A stretch of DNA of 64,000 nt from Streptacidiphilus fuscans (GTDB lineage Bacteria > Actinomycetota > Actinomycetes > Streptomycetales > Streptomycetaceae). Both the position numbers and the translations under genes were made by a program. Under the pieces are notes generated by a model. That model worked only from the letters and a program-made list of their open reading frames with translations, ran no database searches and was not told where the DNA came from. Shown here piece by piece: positions 17,058 through 25,066 of this stretch. The stretch lies in the NCBI RefSeq assembly GCF_015690355.1, contig NZ_JADPRT010000021.1, forward strand, positions 62,001 to 126,000, in the 5' to 3' direction. How positions within the stretch are numbered: position 1 is the first letter of the stretch; the number at the start of each line of letters is the position of its first letter.

Positions 17058-18050
17058 ATGCCGCAATCCCCGCCCGCCGTGCCGCCGCCACCGCGGCGGA
17101 CCCTCGACGCGTCAGCCTGTGCCGCGCCCGTGGCGGCCGTGCTCACCGCACTGCTGGCGCTCAGCGCGCTGTTGTTGGGCGCTGCGGGGACGGCGTCGGC
17201 CGCAGGCGCGAGCGCCAACGGAGGGTGGGCCGTCTTTCCGACTCCGCCGCCCGGTGTGACCACGCCCGGCCCGGGCGACCGGCAGTACTTCTACCTCGAA
17301 TCCGCGCCCGGTCGGACGCTGAGCGACCACGTCTCCGTGGAGAACCTCGGTACCAAGCCGATCACCTTCCAACTGCACGGCACCATGGCCGGCGTCGGCA
17401 GCTGGCTGACCCTGGCGACCACCAAGCTGACGGTGCCGCCCCGGACCCGGGCAGACATCCCCTTCACCCTCTCGCTCCCCGTCACCGCCGAGCCCGGCGA
17501 CCATCCGGGCACGATCACGGTGGTGCCGACCACGGCCCAGCCGGGCAGCGGCGCTGTTGCCGTGCGCATCTACCTCAGCGTGACCGGCGTCTCCCTGCCC
17601 GCGCTCGCCGTCACGTCCGTCACCGTTCGAGGGTCCTCACTCCACTACACGCTCACCAACCAGGGGAACGTGACGCTCCACCCCCGCGTCGAGATGACCG
17701 AGTCCGGCTGGTTCGGTTCTGTCTATCACCGCCCACTGACAGACACCGGTAGGGACCTGCTGCCCGGCCAGTCGGTGCGGCTGACCCAGGCCCTGCCCGG
17801 TCCGGCGCTGGTCGACAACGTCTCGATCGCGGTCAAGGCGACGGACAGCGCCACCGGCGCCACCGCGAACGGAAGCCTCGGGTATCTGGTCCTGCCGTGG
17901 GCGCTGGTGCTGCTGCTGGTCCTGGTGGTCACCGGTGGCGGGTCCTGGCTCTGGTGGCGGGCCAGACGGCGACGGATCCACCGAGGCCCGGGCGACGCCT
18001 GGCGTCGCGTCCGTGAGGCAAGCCGGAGGCCGACGGGGGTGGCAGCATGA
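17058..18050 (+). CDS. Secreted, C-terminally membrane-anchored protein resembling WxL-interacting (DUF916-like) proteins
   Basis: A 330-residue protein with an N-terminal signal segment (hydrophobic at ~24-48). It has two beta-sandwich-like regions: residues ~55-180, where NLGTKPITFQLHGT and the spacing of PPRTRADIPFTLSLP resemble DUF916 proteins, and ~185-275. A transmembrane helix lies near residues 283-303, followed by a basic cytoplasmic tail. Firmicute proteins of this shape bind WxL-domain surface proteins and peptidoglycan; here partners are probably the flanking sortase-anchored proteins. GGGAGG lies ahead of the ATG. Its stop overlaps the next start (ATGA, 18047-18050). Family assignment is by shape and short motifs only. 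Confidence 0.65.
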   Translation: MPQSPPAVPPPPRRTLDASACAAPVAAVLTALLALSALLLGAAGTASAAGASANGGWAVFPTPPPGVTTPGPGDRQYFYLESAPGRTLSDHVSVENLGTKPITFQLHGTMAGVGSWLTLATTKLTVPPRTRADIPFTLSLPVTAEPGDHPGTITVVPTTAQPGSGAVAVRIYLSVTGVSLPALAVTSVTVRGSSLHYTLTNQGNVTLHPRVEMTESGWFGSVYHRPLTDTGRDLLPGQSVRLTQALPGPALVDNVSIAVKATDSATGATANGSLGYLVLPWALVLLLVLVVTGGGSWLWWRARRRRIHRGPGDAWRRVREASRRPTGVAA

Positions 18051-19357
18051 CGTATCGTCAGCTGAACTGGGCCGAGCGACTCGTCGCGTTGCTCTGCGTG
18101 GTGCTGCTCGGGCTCTGGGCCGTACCGGCCCACGCGGACGGCAGCAGCAGCAACCCGACGGCCACCGCCGTGCCCGCGGCCGCCAAGCCGGGCGTGACCA
18201 TCACCGTCACCGGTTCCGGGTGGCCCGCCTCCGCGCTGCTCACCGTGCTGCTCTGCGGCCAGGACGCCGTCGCGGGCACCGACGACTGCGCCAACGCGAC
18301 CGGCCGGGCCGTCACCACCGATGCCCACGGGCAGTTCTCCCAGCAACTGGCCGTCGCCACGCCGCCCAAGCCGTGCCCCTGCGTGATCCACGTCAGCGCC
18401 GTGATGGGCAACCAGCAGAGCGTCAACACGCCGTTCGACGTGATGGGCGCGCCGACCGCGCCGATCCCGCCGAACGCCGCAGGGGCCGGACAACTCGTCA
18501 TGCTGAGCGCCTCGTTGAGCGGGAGCAACGGACTGCTCAACTGGTTCGGCTCGCCGCCGAACCGGACGCTGCGGATGGTCGTCGCGGACATGGGCGGCAG
18601 TCCGATCAGCAACCCCGAGTTCCAACTCGGCACCTGGCACTCGGTGCTGGCGCCCGACTGGAGCGCCGCGCCGTGGCAGGGGACGCTGGAACCGGACAAG
18701 CCGCAGGAGATCGACCTGCCGGTCCAGTTCGACTCCGGCGCGAGCGGCCAGTACTTCGTCGGCCTGAGCTACCAGGGCCGCACGCTCACCACCCAGCACC
18801 TGAACCTGCCGGTGGCGTGGGGCGTCGACGTCTTCTGGGTGCTGCTCTTCGTCGTGGTCGCGGTCGGTCTCTTCCGGATCGGCCTCGCTGTGCTCGACCG
18901 GGTCCGGCCCGACGTCACCCAGCGCGCACGGGAACGGCGACGCGCCCACCTCGGCCGCCGCCGCGCGGGCGACCCGCGGCCCGACGAGCAGTCGGCGTCC
19001 GGGAGTCCGTTCGTGACGCCTCCCGCGCCGCGCCACGTGGCCGCGCCGCGCCGCGTGCCGGTGCCCGCGCCGATGTCGGCGGTCCCGCCGAGCGAGGTCG
19101 TCAATCCGAACGCCGAGACCACCGTGCTGCCGCCGATCCTGGTGCCGTTGCCGCCCAGCTACGCCCCGACCGTTTCGCAGGCCGCACCGACGTCGCGAGA
19201 GGCCACCCTGCCCTGGTTCGCACCGGGAACGGTGGTGGCCTCCGAGCCCCAGCCCGCACCCGAACAGCCCGCACCGCAACAGTCCGCACCAGTTCAGCCC
19301 GCACCACCCCAGGCCCGCACCCCTGGTCCGACCACCCCGAGCGGAAAGGACCACTGA
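18047..19357 (+). CDS. Secreted membrane-anchored protein with Pro-rich cytoplasmic tail
   Basis: A 436-residue protein coupled to the gene before it by a 4-base overlap. It has a signal peptide (hydrophobic ~10-27, ending AHADG), an exported beta-rich region of ~225 residues with an early TITVTGSGWPASALLTVLLCG stretch that recalls the neocarzinostatin-type or Ig-like fold, and four cysteines in two close pairs. A transmembrane helix lies at ~262-282. A long basic and then Pro/Ala/Gln-rich tail of ~150 residues ends the protein, presumably in the cytoplasm. I do not recognise a named family. Operon position implies a joint role in a surface complex. Confidence 0.7.
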   Translation: MTYRQLNWAERLVALLCVVLLGLWAVPAHADGSSSNPTATAVPAAAKPGVTITVTGSGWPASALLTVLLCGQDAVAGTDDCANATGRAVTTDAHGQFSQQLAVATPPKPCPCVIHVSAVMGNQQSVNTPFDVMGAPTAPIPPNAAGAGQLVMLSASLSGSNGLLNWFGSPPNRTLRMVVADMGGSPISNPEFQLGTWHSVLAPDWSAAPWQGTLEPDKPQEIDLPVQFDSGASGQYFVGLSYQGRTLTTQHLNLPVAWGVDVFWVLLFVVVAVGLFRIGLAVLDRVRPDVTQRARERRRAHLGRRRAGDPRPDEQSASGSPFVTPPAPRHVAAPRRVPVPAPMSAVPPSEVVNPNAETTVLPPILVPLPPSYAPTVSQAAPTSREATLPWFAPGTVVASEPQPAPEQPAPQQSAPVQPAPPQARTPGPTTPSGKDH

Positions 19358-19360
19358 CAC

Positions 19361-20800
19361 GTGAAGAGGATCCGGCTGGCCGGGGGCCTGATCATGGCCC
19401 TGGTCGGCGCTTCGGTGATCGTGGGCGCGCCCAGCGCCTCCGCGGCCGACGACAGTTTCGCCACCACCTGCAACCCACCCATCGGCGGCGCGGTGCACGG
19501 CACCACGGTCGTCGCGATCTCCAGCTCCAACGCCAGCCCCAGCGTGGGCGACACGGTCAACATCACCTGGCACTTCGTCCAAGCCGCCTCGCAGAACCCG
19601 GGTTATGTGGACCTGGCCGCCAACTCCGTGCTGCCGACCGGCGATCTGTCCGTCGGCGGTGCCCAGAGCAGCACGCTGGCGATGACCGGGACGCGGACCA
19701 ACCCGCCGATCCCGAAGAACTCGCCGATGGTGCTCTCCGACATGACGGCGACGATCAAGCTCACCTCGGCCGGGAGCGTGACCTTCACGCCGAAGGACTA
19801 CAACGTCAACGTCATGTCGACGAACACCTCCTGCACGCCCGACGCGACGCCCAGCCCCGGCCTGACCCTCCAGGTCGGCTCGGGCGGCGGCACGACCGGG
19901 GGGACGTCGGGAGGCACGTCCGGAGGCACTACGGGAGGCACTGGAGGCACCGGAGGCACGACGGGCGGGAGCACCGGCGGCACGACCTCGGGCGGCACGA
20001 CCAGCGGCGGGACAACGTCCGGTGGGACGACCACCGGCGGCAACACGGGTGGCAGCACCGGCGGCAGCACGACCGGCGGCGGCTCGACCGGTGGCACCGG
20101 AGGCGGCGGGACGTCCTTCCCCGGCACCCCGGAGACCGTCGACTACGCGTGCGTCACGCCGATCGGCAACGTCAGCGCCAAGCCGCAGATCACCATCAGC
20201 GCGGTGAAGTCCGGCAGCTCCTACAAGCTCACCGAGTCCTTCGCCTCCGGCGTCTCCTCCTCGCCGGTCGCGCTCCCGGCGGGGTCGATGACGCCGAAGA
20301 CCACCGTCGCCGTGGCGGGCGCGGACAACGGGACGCTGACCCTGAACGGCCCGGCGAACTCCGCCGCGATCCCGGCCAACACACCGATCAAGCCGAGTGA
20401 CATGACCGGTAGTTACACTCCCGGGCACACCGGCAAGGTCACCTTCGCCACGGGTGTGCTGACCATCAGCGCGCTCGGCACGACCACCACCTGCACCCCG
20501 AGCCCGGCGCCCGCGCCCTCGCTCACGCTCCAGGTCACCGCGGCCGGCTCCGGCGGCATCACCGGCGGCAGCGCCTCCGGAGGCAGCTCCGGCTCGGGCA
20601 GCTCCGGTGGGGCCGCCGCGACTGGCGGCAGCGGCAGCAGCGGGTCCGCCGGTAGCGCCGGCACCAGCGGCGGGCTGGCCGAGACCGGTGGCAGCAACGC
20701 CCCGTACCAGGCGCTGGGTCTGGTCGGCGGCACGATCCTGCTGCTCGGTGCGGCGGTCTTCGTGCTCACTCCGTGGCGTCGTCTGCGCCGCCAGCGCTGA
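19361..20800 (+). CDS. Large sortase-anchored surface protein with two beta domains and LAETG signal
   Basis: A 479-residue secreted protein. After a signal peptide (~1-28), residues ~30-165 form a Cys-containing beta domain (TTCNPPIGG ... NSPMVLSDMTATIKL). Residues ~170-255 are a Gly/Thr/Ser-only linker. Residues ~260-395 form a second domain closely like the one in the 16170 gene (IPANTPIKPSDMTGSYTPGH). A Gly/Ser linker, LAETG, a hydrophobic helix and a basic tail follow. LAxTG is the class E sortase signal of high-GC actinobacteria, in contrast to LPQTG in the first gene. GTG 19361 lies three bases after the previous stop. It closes the four-gene operon. Confidence 0.85.
   Translation: MKRIRLAGGLIMALVGASVIVGAPSASAADDSFATTCNPPIGGAVHGTTVVAISSSNASPSVGDTVNITWHFVQAASQNPGYVDLAANSVLPTGDLSVGGAQSSTLAMTGTRTNPPIPKNSPMVLSDMTATIKLTSAGSVTFTPKDYNVNVMSTNTSCTPDATPSPGLTLQVGSGGGTTGGTSGGTSGGTTGGTGGTGGTTGGSTGGTTSGGTTSGGTTSGGTTTGGNTGGSTGGSTTGGGSTGGTGGGGTSFPGTPETVDYACVTPIGNVSAKPQITISAVKSGSSYKLTESFASGVSSSPVALPAGSMTPKTTVAVAGADNGTLTLNGPANSAAIPANTPIKPSDMTGSYTPGHTGKVTFATGVLTISALGTTTTCTPSPAPAPSLTLQVTAAGSGGITGGSASGGSSGSGSSGGAAATGGSGSSGSAGSAGTSGGLAETGGSNAPYQALGLVGGTILLLGAAVFVLTPWRRLRRQR
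19886..20112 (+). repeat. Gly/Thr-encoding minisatellite within the surface protein gene
   Basis: About 225 bases built from short imperfect units such as GGAGGCACG, GGCGGCACG and GGTGGGACG encode only Gly, Thr and Ser. Repeats of this sort change length by replication slippage, which would vary the stalk length of the surface protein. It is inside the coding region and in frame throughout. Confidence 0.8.
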
Positions 20801-20825
20801 GCGACTCCCGGCCGTCACGGCAACG

Positions 20826-20863
20826 CGAAAGGGTGGGCCCCCGACCGGGGACCCACCCTTTCG
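20826..20863. terminator. Bidirectional hairpin between the surface operon and the POT gene
   Basis: CGAAAGGGTGGG (20826-20837) pairs perfectly with CCCACCCTTTCG (20852-20863). One mismatch and four further G-C pairs inside leave a 4-base loop. It lies 25 bases after the surface operon and between convergent genes, a good place for a terminator serving both strands. Confidence 0.8.
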
Positions 20864-20864
20864 A

Positions 20865-20908
20865 CGTCAGCGCGTCAGCGCGTCAGCGCGTCAGTACGTC
20901 AGCGTCAG
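20865..20908. repeat. Short tandem repeat CGTCAGCG
   Basis: The hexamer CGTCAG starts at 20865, 20873, 20881, 20889, 20897 and 20903, five of them in an 8-base register (CGTCAGCG or CGTCAGTA). It sits between the hairpin and the end of the POT gene. It is too short and has no spacer structure, so it is not a CRISPR array. Confidence 0.8.
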
Positions 20909-20917
20909 TGCACGTGG

Positions 20918-22438
20918 TCAGTGCACGTCGCCCATGAGTGCGCGGACCTTCTTGCGGTACATGAACATCGCGACACCGGCCAGCGCGGCGGCCACGCCCT
21001 GGATGGCGAAGGACGTGTCGCTCAGGAACGCGTTGCCGAGCAGCTGCTGGAGCACGGCGGCGACGCAGTCGCCCGCGGTGACCGCGAGGAACCAGATGCC
21101 CATCATCTGGCTGGCGTACTTCTTCGGCGCCAGCTTGGTGGTGACGGACAGGCCGACCGGGGAGAGCGTCAGCTCACCGACGGTCTGCACCAGGTAGACC
21201 AGGGCCAGCCAGAGCGGGGTGACCAGGTGGCCGCCCGAGGCCGCCGCCTGCGCGATCATCATGACCACGAAGGAGGCGCCGATCAGCACCGAGCCGATGC
21301 CGAACTTCACGGCCGTGCTCGGGTTCTTGCCGCGACGGTTCAGCCAGACCCACAGCCAGGCGAAGACCGGGGCCAGCGCCATGATGTAGAGCGGGTTCAG
21401 CGACTGGAACCAGGTGCTCGGGAAGTTGAAGCCGAAGAGCTTGCTCGCGGTGTTGTTGGTCGCGAACAGGTTCAGCGTCGAGCCGGACTGGTCGTAGATC
21501 ATCCAGAAGATCGCCGCGGCCACGAAGAACCAGATGTAGCCGGAGAGCTTGTTGCGCTCGTCCCCGCTCAGGTCCTTGTCGCGCCGGATGCGGGCGAAGA
21601 CGACGATCGGGATGATCAGGCCGACCAGGGTCAGCGCCCAGATGAACCAGTTCACCGTCAGGTGGCCGCTGACGGCCACCGCGCCGAAGAAGACCACGGC
21701 CAGGCCCAGCCAGAAGGCCGCCTTGCGCAGCATCGACATGCGCTCGGCACGCGGCATCGGCGAGGCGACGATCTTGCTCTGCTCGCTGAGGTGGCGACCG
21801 CCGACGATGTAGTTGATCAGGCCCAGGGCCATGCCGACACCGGCGAGGGCGAAGCCCAGGTGCCAGTTCACGTTCTGACCCACGGTGCCGATCACCAGCG
21901 GCGCGGCGAAGGCGCCCAGGTTGATGCCCATGTAGAAGATCGTGAAGCCGCCGTCCCGGCGCGGGTCGTTCTTGTCCGGGTACAGGTGGCCGACCATCGT
22001 CGAGATGTTGGCCTTGAGCAGACCGGAACCGACGGCGATGAAGCCCAGGCCGATGAAGAAGGAGAACTCGGCGGGCACGGCCAACAGGAAGTGGCCGATC
22101 ATGATGATCGCGCCACCGATCATGACGGTCTTGCGCGCGCCCCAGAAGCGGTCGGAGATCCAGCCGCCGGGCAGAGCCAGCAGGTAGACCATGGCGTTGT
22201 AGATCGAGTAGATCGCCATGCCCGTCGCGGCGCCCAGACCCAGGCCGCCCTTGGAATGGGGGGCAACCAGGTAGAGCACCAGCAGCGCGCGCATGCCGTA
22301 GAAGCTGAAGCGCTCCCACATCTCGGTCATGAACAGCGTCGACAGGCCACGGGGGTGTCCGAAGAAGGTCTTCCGGCTGGGGGTTTCCCGAGCAACGGAC
22401 GCGGCCTCGACGGCGACCTCGGCAGGTATCGGCGACAT
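20918..22438 (-). CDS. POT/PTR family proton-dependent oligopeptide transporter
   Basis: A 506-residue inner-membrane symporter of the POT family (MFS superfamily), which takes up di- and tripeptides with protons. Hallmarks are EMWERFSFYGMRALLVLYL in the first helix (the ExxERFxYY-type signature), GSGLLKANISTMVG, the FTIFYMGINLGAF block in helix 5 and IYDQSGSTL later. Twelve or more hydrophobic segments are present. AAGGAAA lies upstream of the ATG. A paralogue with much the same sequence lies immediately upstream on the same strand (22720-24213), with 281 bases between that hold no recognisable gene. Confidence 0.93.
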   Translation of the reverse strand: MSPIPAEVAVEAASVARETPSRKTFFGHPRGLSTLFMTEMWERFSFYGMRALLVLYLVAPHSKGGLGLGAATGMAIYSIYNAMVYLLALPGGWISDRFWGARKTVMIGGAIIMIGHFLLAVPAEFSFFIGLGFIAVGSGLLKANISTMVGHLYPDKNDPRRDGGFTIFYMGINLGAFAAPLVIGTVGQNVNWHLGFALAGVGMALGLINYIVGGRHLSEQSKIVASPMPRAERMSMLRKAAFWLGLAVVFFGAVAVSGHLTVNWFIWALTLVGLIIPIVVFARIRRDKDLSGDERNKLSGYIWFFVAAAIFWMIYDQSGSTLNLFATNNTASKLFGFNFPSTWFQSLNPLYIMALAPVFAWLWVWLNRRGKNPSTAVKFGIGSVLIGASFVVMMIAQAAASGGHLVTPLWLALVYLVQTVGELTLSPVGLSVTTKLAPKKYASQMMGIWFLAVTAGDCVAAVLQQLLGNAFLSDTSFAIQGVAAALAGVAMFMYRKKVRALMGDVH

Positions 22439-22719
22439 CGGCGGGGTTTCCTTGCCAGTCGTACAACAGGATTCGGACCACTGTAGGTCAGCGTTTGACT
22501 GGCTTTGACGACGATCAGGGCGATTGAGGGCTATGCCCGATTCCGGATTCCGGGCACCACAGCTGCAAATCCATCGGTTTCGGGTTCGTTCACCTGTGAT
22601 TCATCGATGAAAACAGGCCTTGAATGGCTGAATATGCGACTCGGCGTCAGGGCGTGTTCGGTTCCCTACTGTGACGTGGTTCTCAGGTCCCACCGTCGGA
22701 CCCCTCCGCGTGGTAATGC

Positions 22720-24213
22720 TCAGCGCACTTCGCCCAGGTAGTGCCGGATCTTGTGCCGGTTCAGCAGGATCGCGATGCCGGCCACCACCGCCAGCGCCAC
22801 CTCCGCCGCCACGTAGCCGCGGCTGTTCAGGTCCGCGCCCGCCGTGGTGGCCAGGGAGGTGGTGCAGTCGCCGGCCGTCACCGCGAGGAACCAGACGCCC
22901 ATCATCTGGCTCCCGTACTTCTCCGGGGCCAGCTTGGTGGTGACCGAGAGGCCGACGGGGGAGAGGCAGAGCTCGCCGACCGTCTGGACCAGGTAGACGA
23001 CGCAGAGCCAGAGCGGCGTCACCTTGTTCCCGCCGCTCGCCGCCGCCAGCGCCCCGAGGAAGACGGCGAAGGACGCGCCGACCAGGAAGAGGCCGAGGGA
23101 GAACTTGGTCGCCGTTTCCGGCTCCCGGTTCCGCGCCGCCAGCCACTGCCACATCCAGGCGAAGACGGGGCCCAGCGCCATGATGTAGAGGGGGTTGAGC
23201 GACTGGAACCAGCTCGACGGGAAGTGGACCCCGAGCAGGCTGTTGGCCGTGTTGTCGGTGGCGAAGATGTTGAGCGTGGAGCCGCCCTGGTCGTAGATCA
23301 TCCAGAAGACGGCCGCCGCCACGAAGAACCAGATGTAGCCGGTCATCTTCGAGTTCTCCGCAGGGGAGAGGTCCCGGTCGTGCTTGATCTTCCACAGCAT
23401 CCAGGCTGGGAAGACCAGGCCGATGACGGTCAGCGGGATGGTGACCCAGTTGATCGTGTAGTGGCCGGTGCCGCCGACGATCGCGTAGAAGACGACGGCC
23501 ACCGCCAGCCAGAACAGCGCCTTGAGCAGCACGCTGCGCTTCGCCTCGCGGCCGAGCGGGGTGGGCACGACGGAGCTGTGCGGGCTCAGGGTGCCCATGC
23601 CGATCAGGTAGATGGCCAGGCCGATGCCCATGCCGATCCCGGCCAGCGCGAAGCCCAGGTGCCAGTTGACCCGCTGCCCGACGGTGCCGATCACCAACGG
23701 CGCCGCGAACGCGCCGAGGTTGATGCCCATGTAGAAGATGGTGAAGCCGCCGTCCCGGCGCGGGTCCTCCGGGCCGCTGTAGAGCTGTCCGACCATCGTC
23801 GAGATGTTGGCCTTGAGCAGCCCGGAGCCGATCGCGATGAAGACCAGCCCGCCGAAGAAGGACGCGGTGGCGGGCAGCGCCAGCAGGAAGTGCCCGATCA
23901 TGATCACGCCGCCGCCCACGGCGACGGTCTTCCGCGGCCCCCAGAACCGGTCGGCCACCCAGCCGCCGGGCAGCGTCAGCAGGTAGACCATCGAGACGTA
24001 GACGCTGTAGATGGCGGTCGCGGTGCTCTTGGAGAAGCCGAGGCCGCCGTCGCCGTGCGAGGCGGTGAGATAGAGGACCAGCAGCGCGCGCATGCCGTAG
24101 TAGCTGAACCGCTCCCACATCTCGGTGGTGAAGAGCGTCGCCAGCCCCCAGGGATGACCGAAGAAGCTCCGGTGTGCGTGCCGGTCCGTCGGTGGCGCCA
24201 CGTCCTGAGCCAT
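22720..24213 (-). CDS. POT/PTR family oligopeptide transporter (paralogue)
   Basis: A 497-residue proton-coupled peptide transporter, colinear with the 20918-22438 protein: EMWERFSYYGMRALLVLYL, GSGLLKANISTMVGQLY, FTIFYMGINLGAFAAPL and IYDQGGSTLNIFATDN are shared almost exactly. ATG 24213 follows GAGAGG at a longish spacing; an upstream start at 24312 has no support. The 281-base gap to its paralogue is comparatively AT-rich and probably contains the promoter of the downstream copy. The two likely arose by tandem duplication and may differ in substrate range or regulation. Confidence 0.93.
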   Translation of the reverse strand: MAQDVAPPTDRHAHRSFFGHPWGLATLFTTEMWERFSYYGMRALLVLYLTASHGDGGLGFSKSTATAIYSVYVSMVYLLTLPGGWVADRFWGPRKTVAVGGGVIMIGHFLLALPATASFFGGLVFIAIGSGLLKANISTMVGQLYSGPEDPRRDGGFTIFYMGINLGAFAAPLVIGTVGQRVNWHLGFALAGIGMGIGLAIYLIGMGTLSPHSSVVPTPLGREAKRSVLLKALFWLAVAVVFYAIVGGTGHYTINWVTIPLTVIGLVFPAWMLWKIKHDRDLSPAENSKMTGYIWFFVAAAVFWMIYDQGGSTLNIFATDNTANSLLGVHFPSSWFQSLNPLYIMALGPVFAWMWQWLAARNREPETATKFSLGLFLVGASFAVFLGALAAASGGNKVTPLWLCVVYLVQTVGELCLSPVGLSVTTKLAPEKYGSQMMGVWFLAVTAGDCTTSLATTAGADLNSRGYVAAEVALAVVAGIAILLNRHKIRHYLGEVR

Positions 24214-24377
24214 GCGCTGCGTCGCCTCTCCCCGGGGGCATTCATCCCGTATTGATCGTTTCTGTAGTGCTTTTGTCGACGGTAGGGCAGTGACCCCGCA
24301 ATGGCCCTGCAAGGCGGCGTACGGTCCTCCGTTCGATGGAAGCGGGTCGGGGCCGCTCGGCGGACTACGATCGAGCC

Positions 24378-25052
24378 ATGACGCGTGTACTGCTCGCCGA
24401 GGACGACATCGCCATCTCCGAGCCGCTCGCCCGCGCCCTGCGTCGCGAGGGCTACGAGGTGATCGTCCGTGAGGACGGCCCCTCGGCGCTGGAGACCGCG
24501 GGCACCGGCGGTGCGGTCGACCTGCTCGTGCTCGACCTCGGCCTGCCCGGCATGGACGGCCTTGAGGTCGCCCGTCGGCTGCGCGCCGACGGCCATGCCT
24601 TCCCGGTCCTGGTGCTGACCGCCCGCGCCGACGAGGTGGACACCGTCGTCGGCCTGGACGCCGGCGCGGACGACTACGTCACCAAGCCGTTCCGCCTGGC
24701 CGAACTGCTGGCCCGGGTCCGGGCGTTGCTGCGCCGCGGCACCGCCGACATGAGCACCGGCGCGCACGGCGTCAAGATCGACGTCGACTCGCACCGCGCC
24801 TGGCTGGGCGAGGAGGAGATGCAGCTCTCCGCCAAGGAGTTCGAGCTGCTCCGCGTCCTGGTCCGGGACGCGGGCCGGGTCGTGACGCGTGAGCAGATCA
24901 TGCGCGAGGTCTGGGACACCACCTGGTGGACCTCGACCAAGACCCTCGACATGCACATCTCCTGGCTGCGCAAGAAGCTGGGCGACGACGCGGCCAGCCC
25001 CCGCTACATCACCACCGTGCGCGGCGTCGGCTTCCGCTTCGAAAAGGGCTAG
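24378..25052 (+). CDS. OmpR/PhoB-type response regulator
   Basis: A 224-residue two-component regulator. Residues 1-120 form the receiver domain with acidic pocket EDD (8-10), phospho-acceptor Asp53 in VLDLGLPGMDG and Lys103 in DDYVTKPF. Residues ~128-224 form a winged-helix DNA-binding domain (AKEFELLRVLVRDAGRVVTR ... ITTVRGVGFRFEKG). The start is ATG 24378 with only a weak ribosome site. The partner kinase begins 15 bases after the stop. The signal is not evident; in this family targets are usually envelope or stress genes. Confidence 0.93.
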   Translation: MTRVLLAEDDIAISEPLARALRREGYEVIVREDGPSALETAGTGGAVDLLVLDLGLPGMDGLEVARRLRADGHAFPVLVLTARADEVDTVVGLDAGADDYVTKPFRLAELLARVRALLRRGTADMSTGAHGVKIDVDSHRAWLGEEEMQLSAKEFELLRVLVRDAGRVVTREQIMREVWDTTWWTSTKTLDMHISWLRKKLGDDAASPRYITTVRGVGFRFEKG

Positions 25053-25066
25053 GCAGGACCTCGTAC

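Noticed and set aside
17726-20818. A 1,030-codon minus-strand frame opposite the surface operon
   Set aside because: Composition is Arg/Gly/Ala repeats typical of antisense translation, while the plus-strand frames have signal peptides and sorting signals.
20865-20908. CRISPR-like short array
   Set aside because: Units are 8 bases with no spacers and no cas genes.
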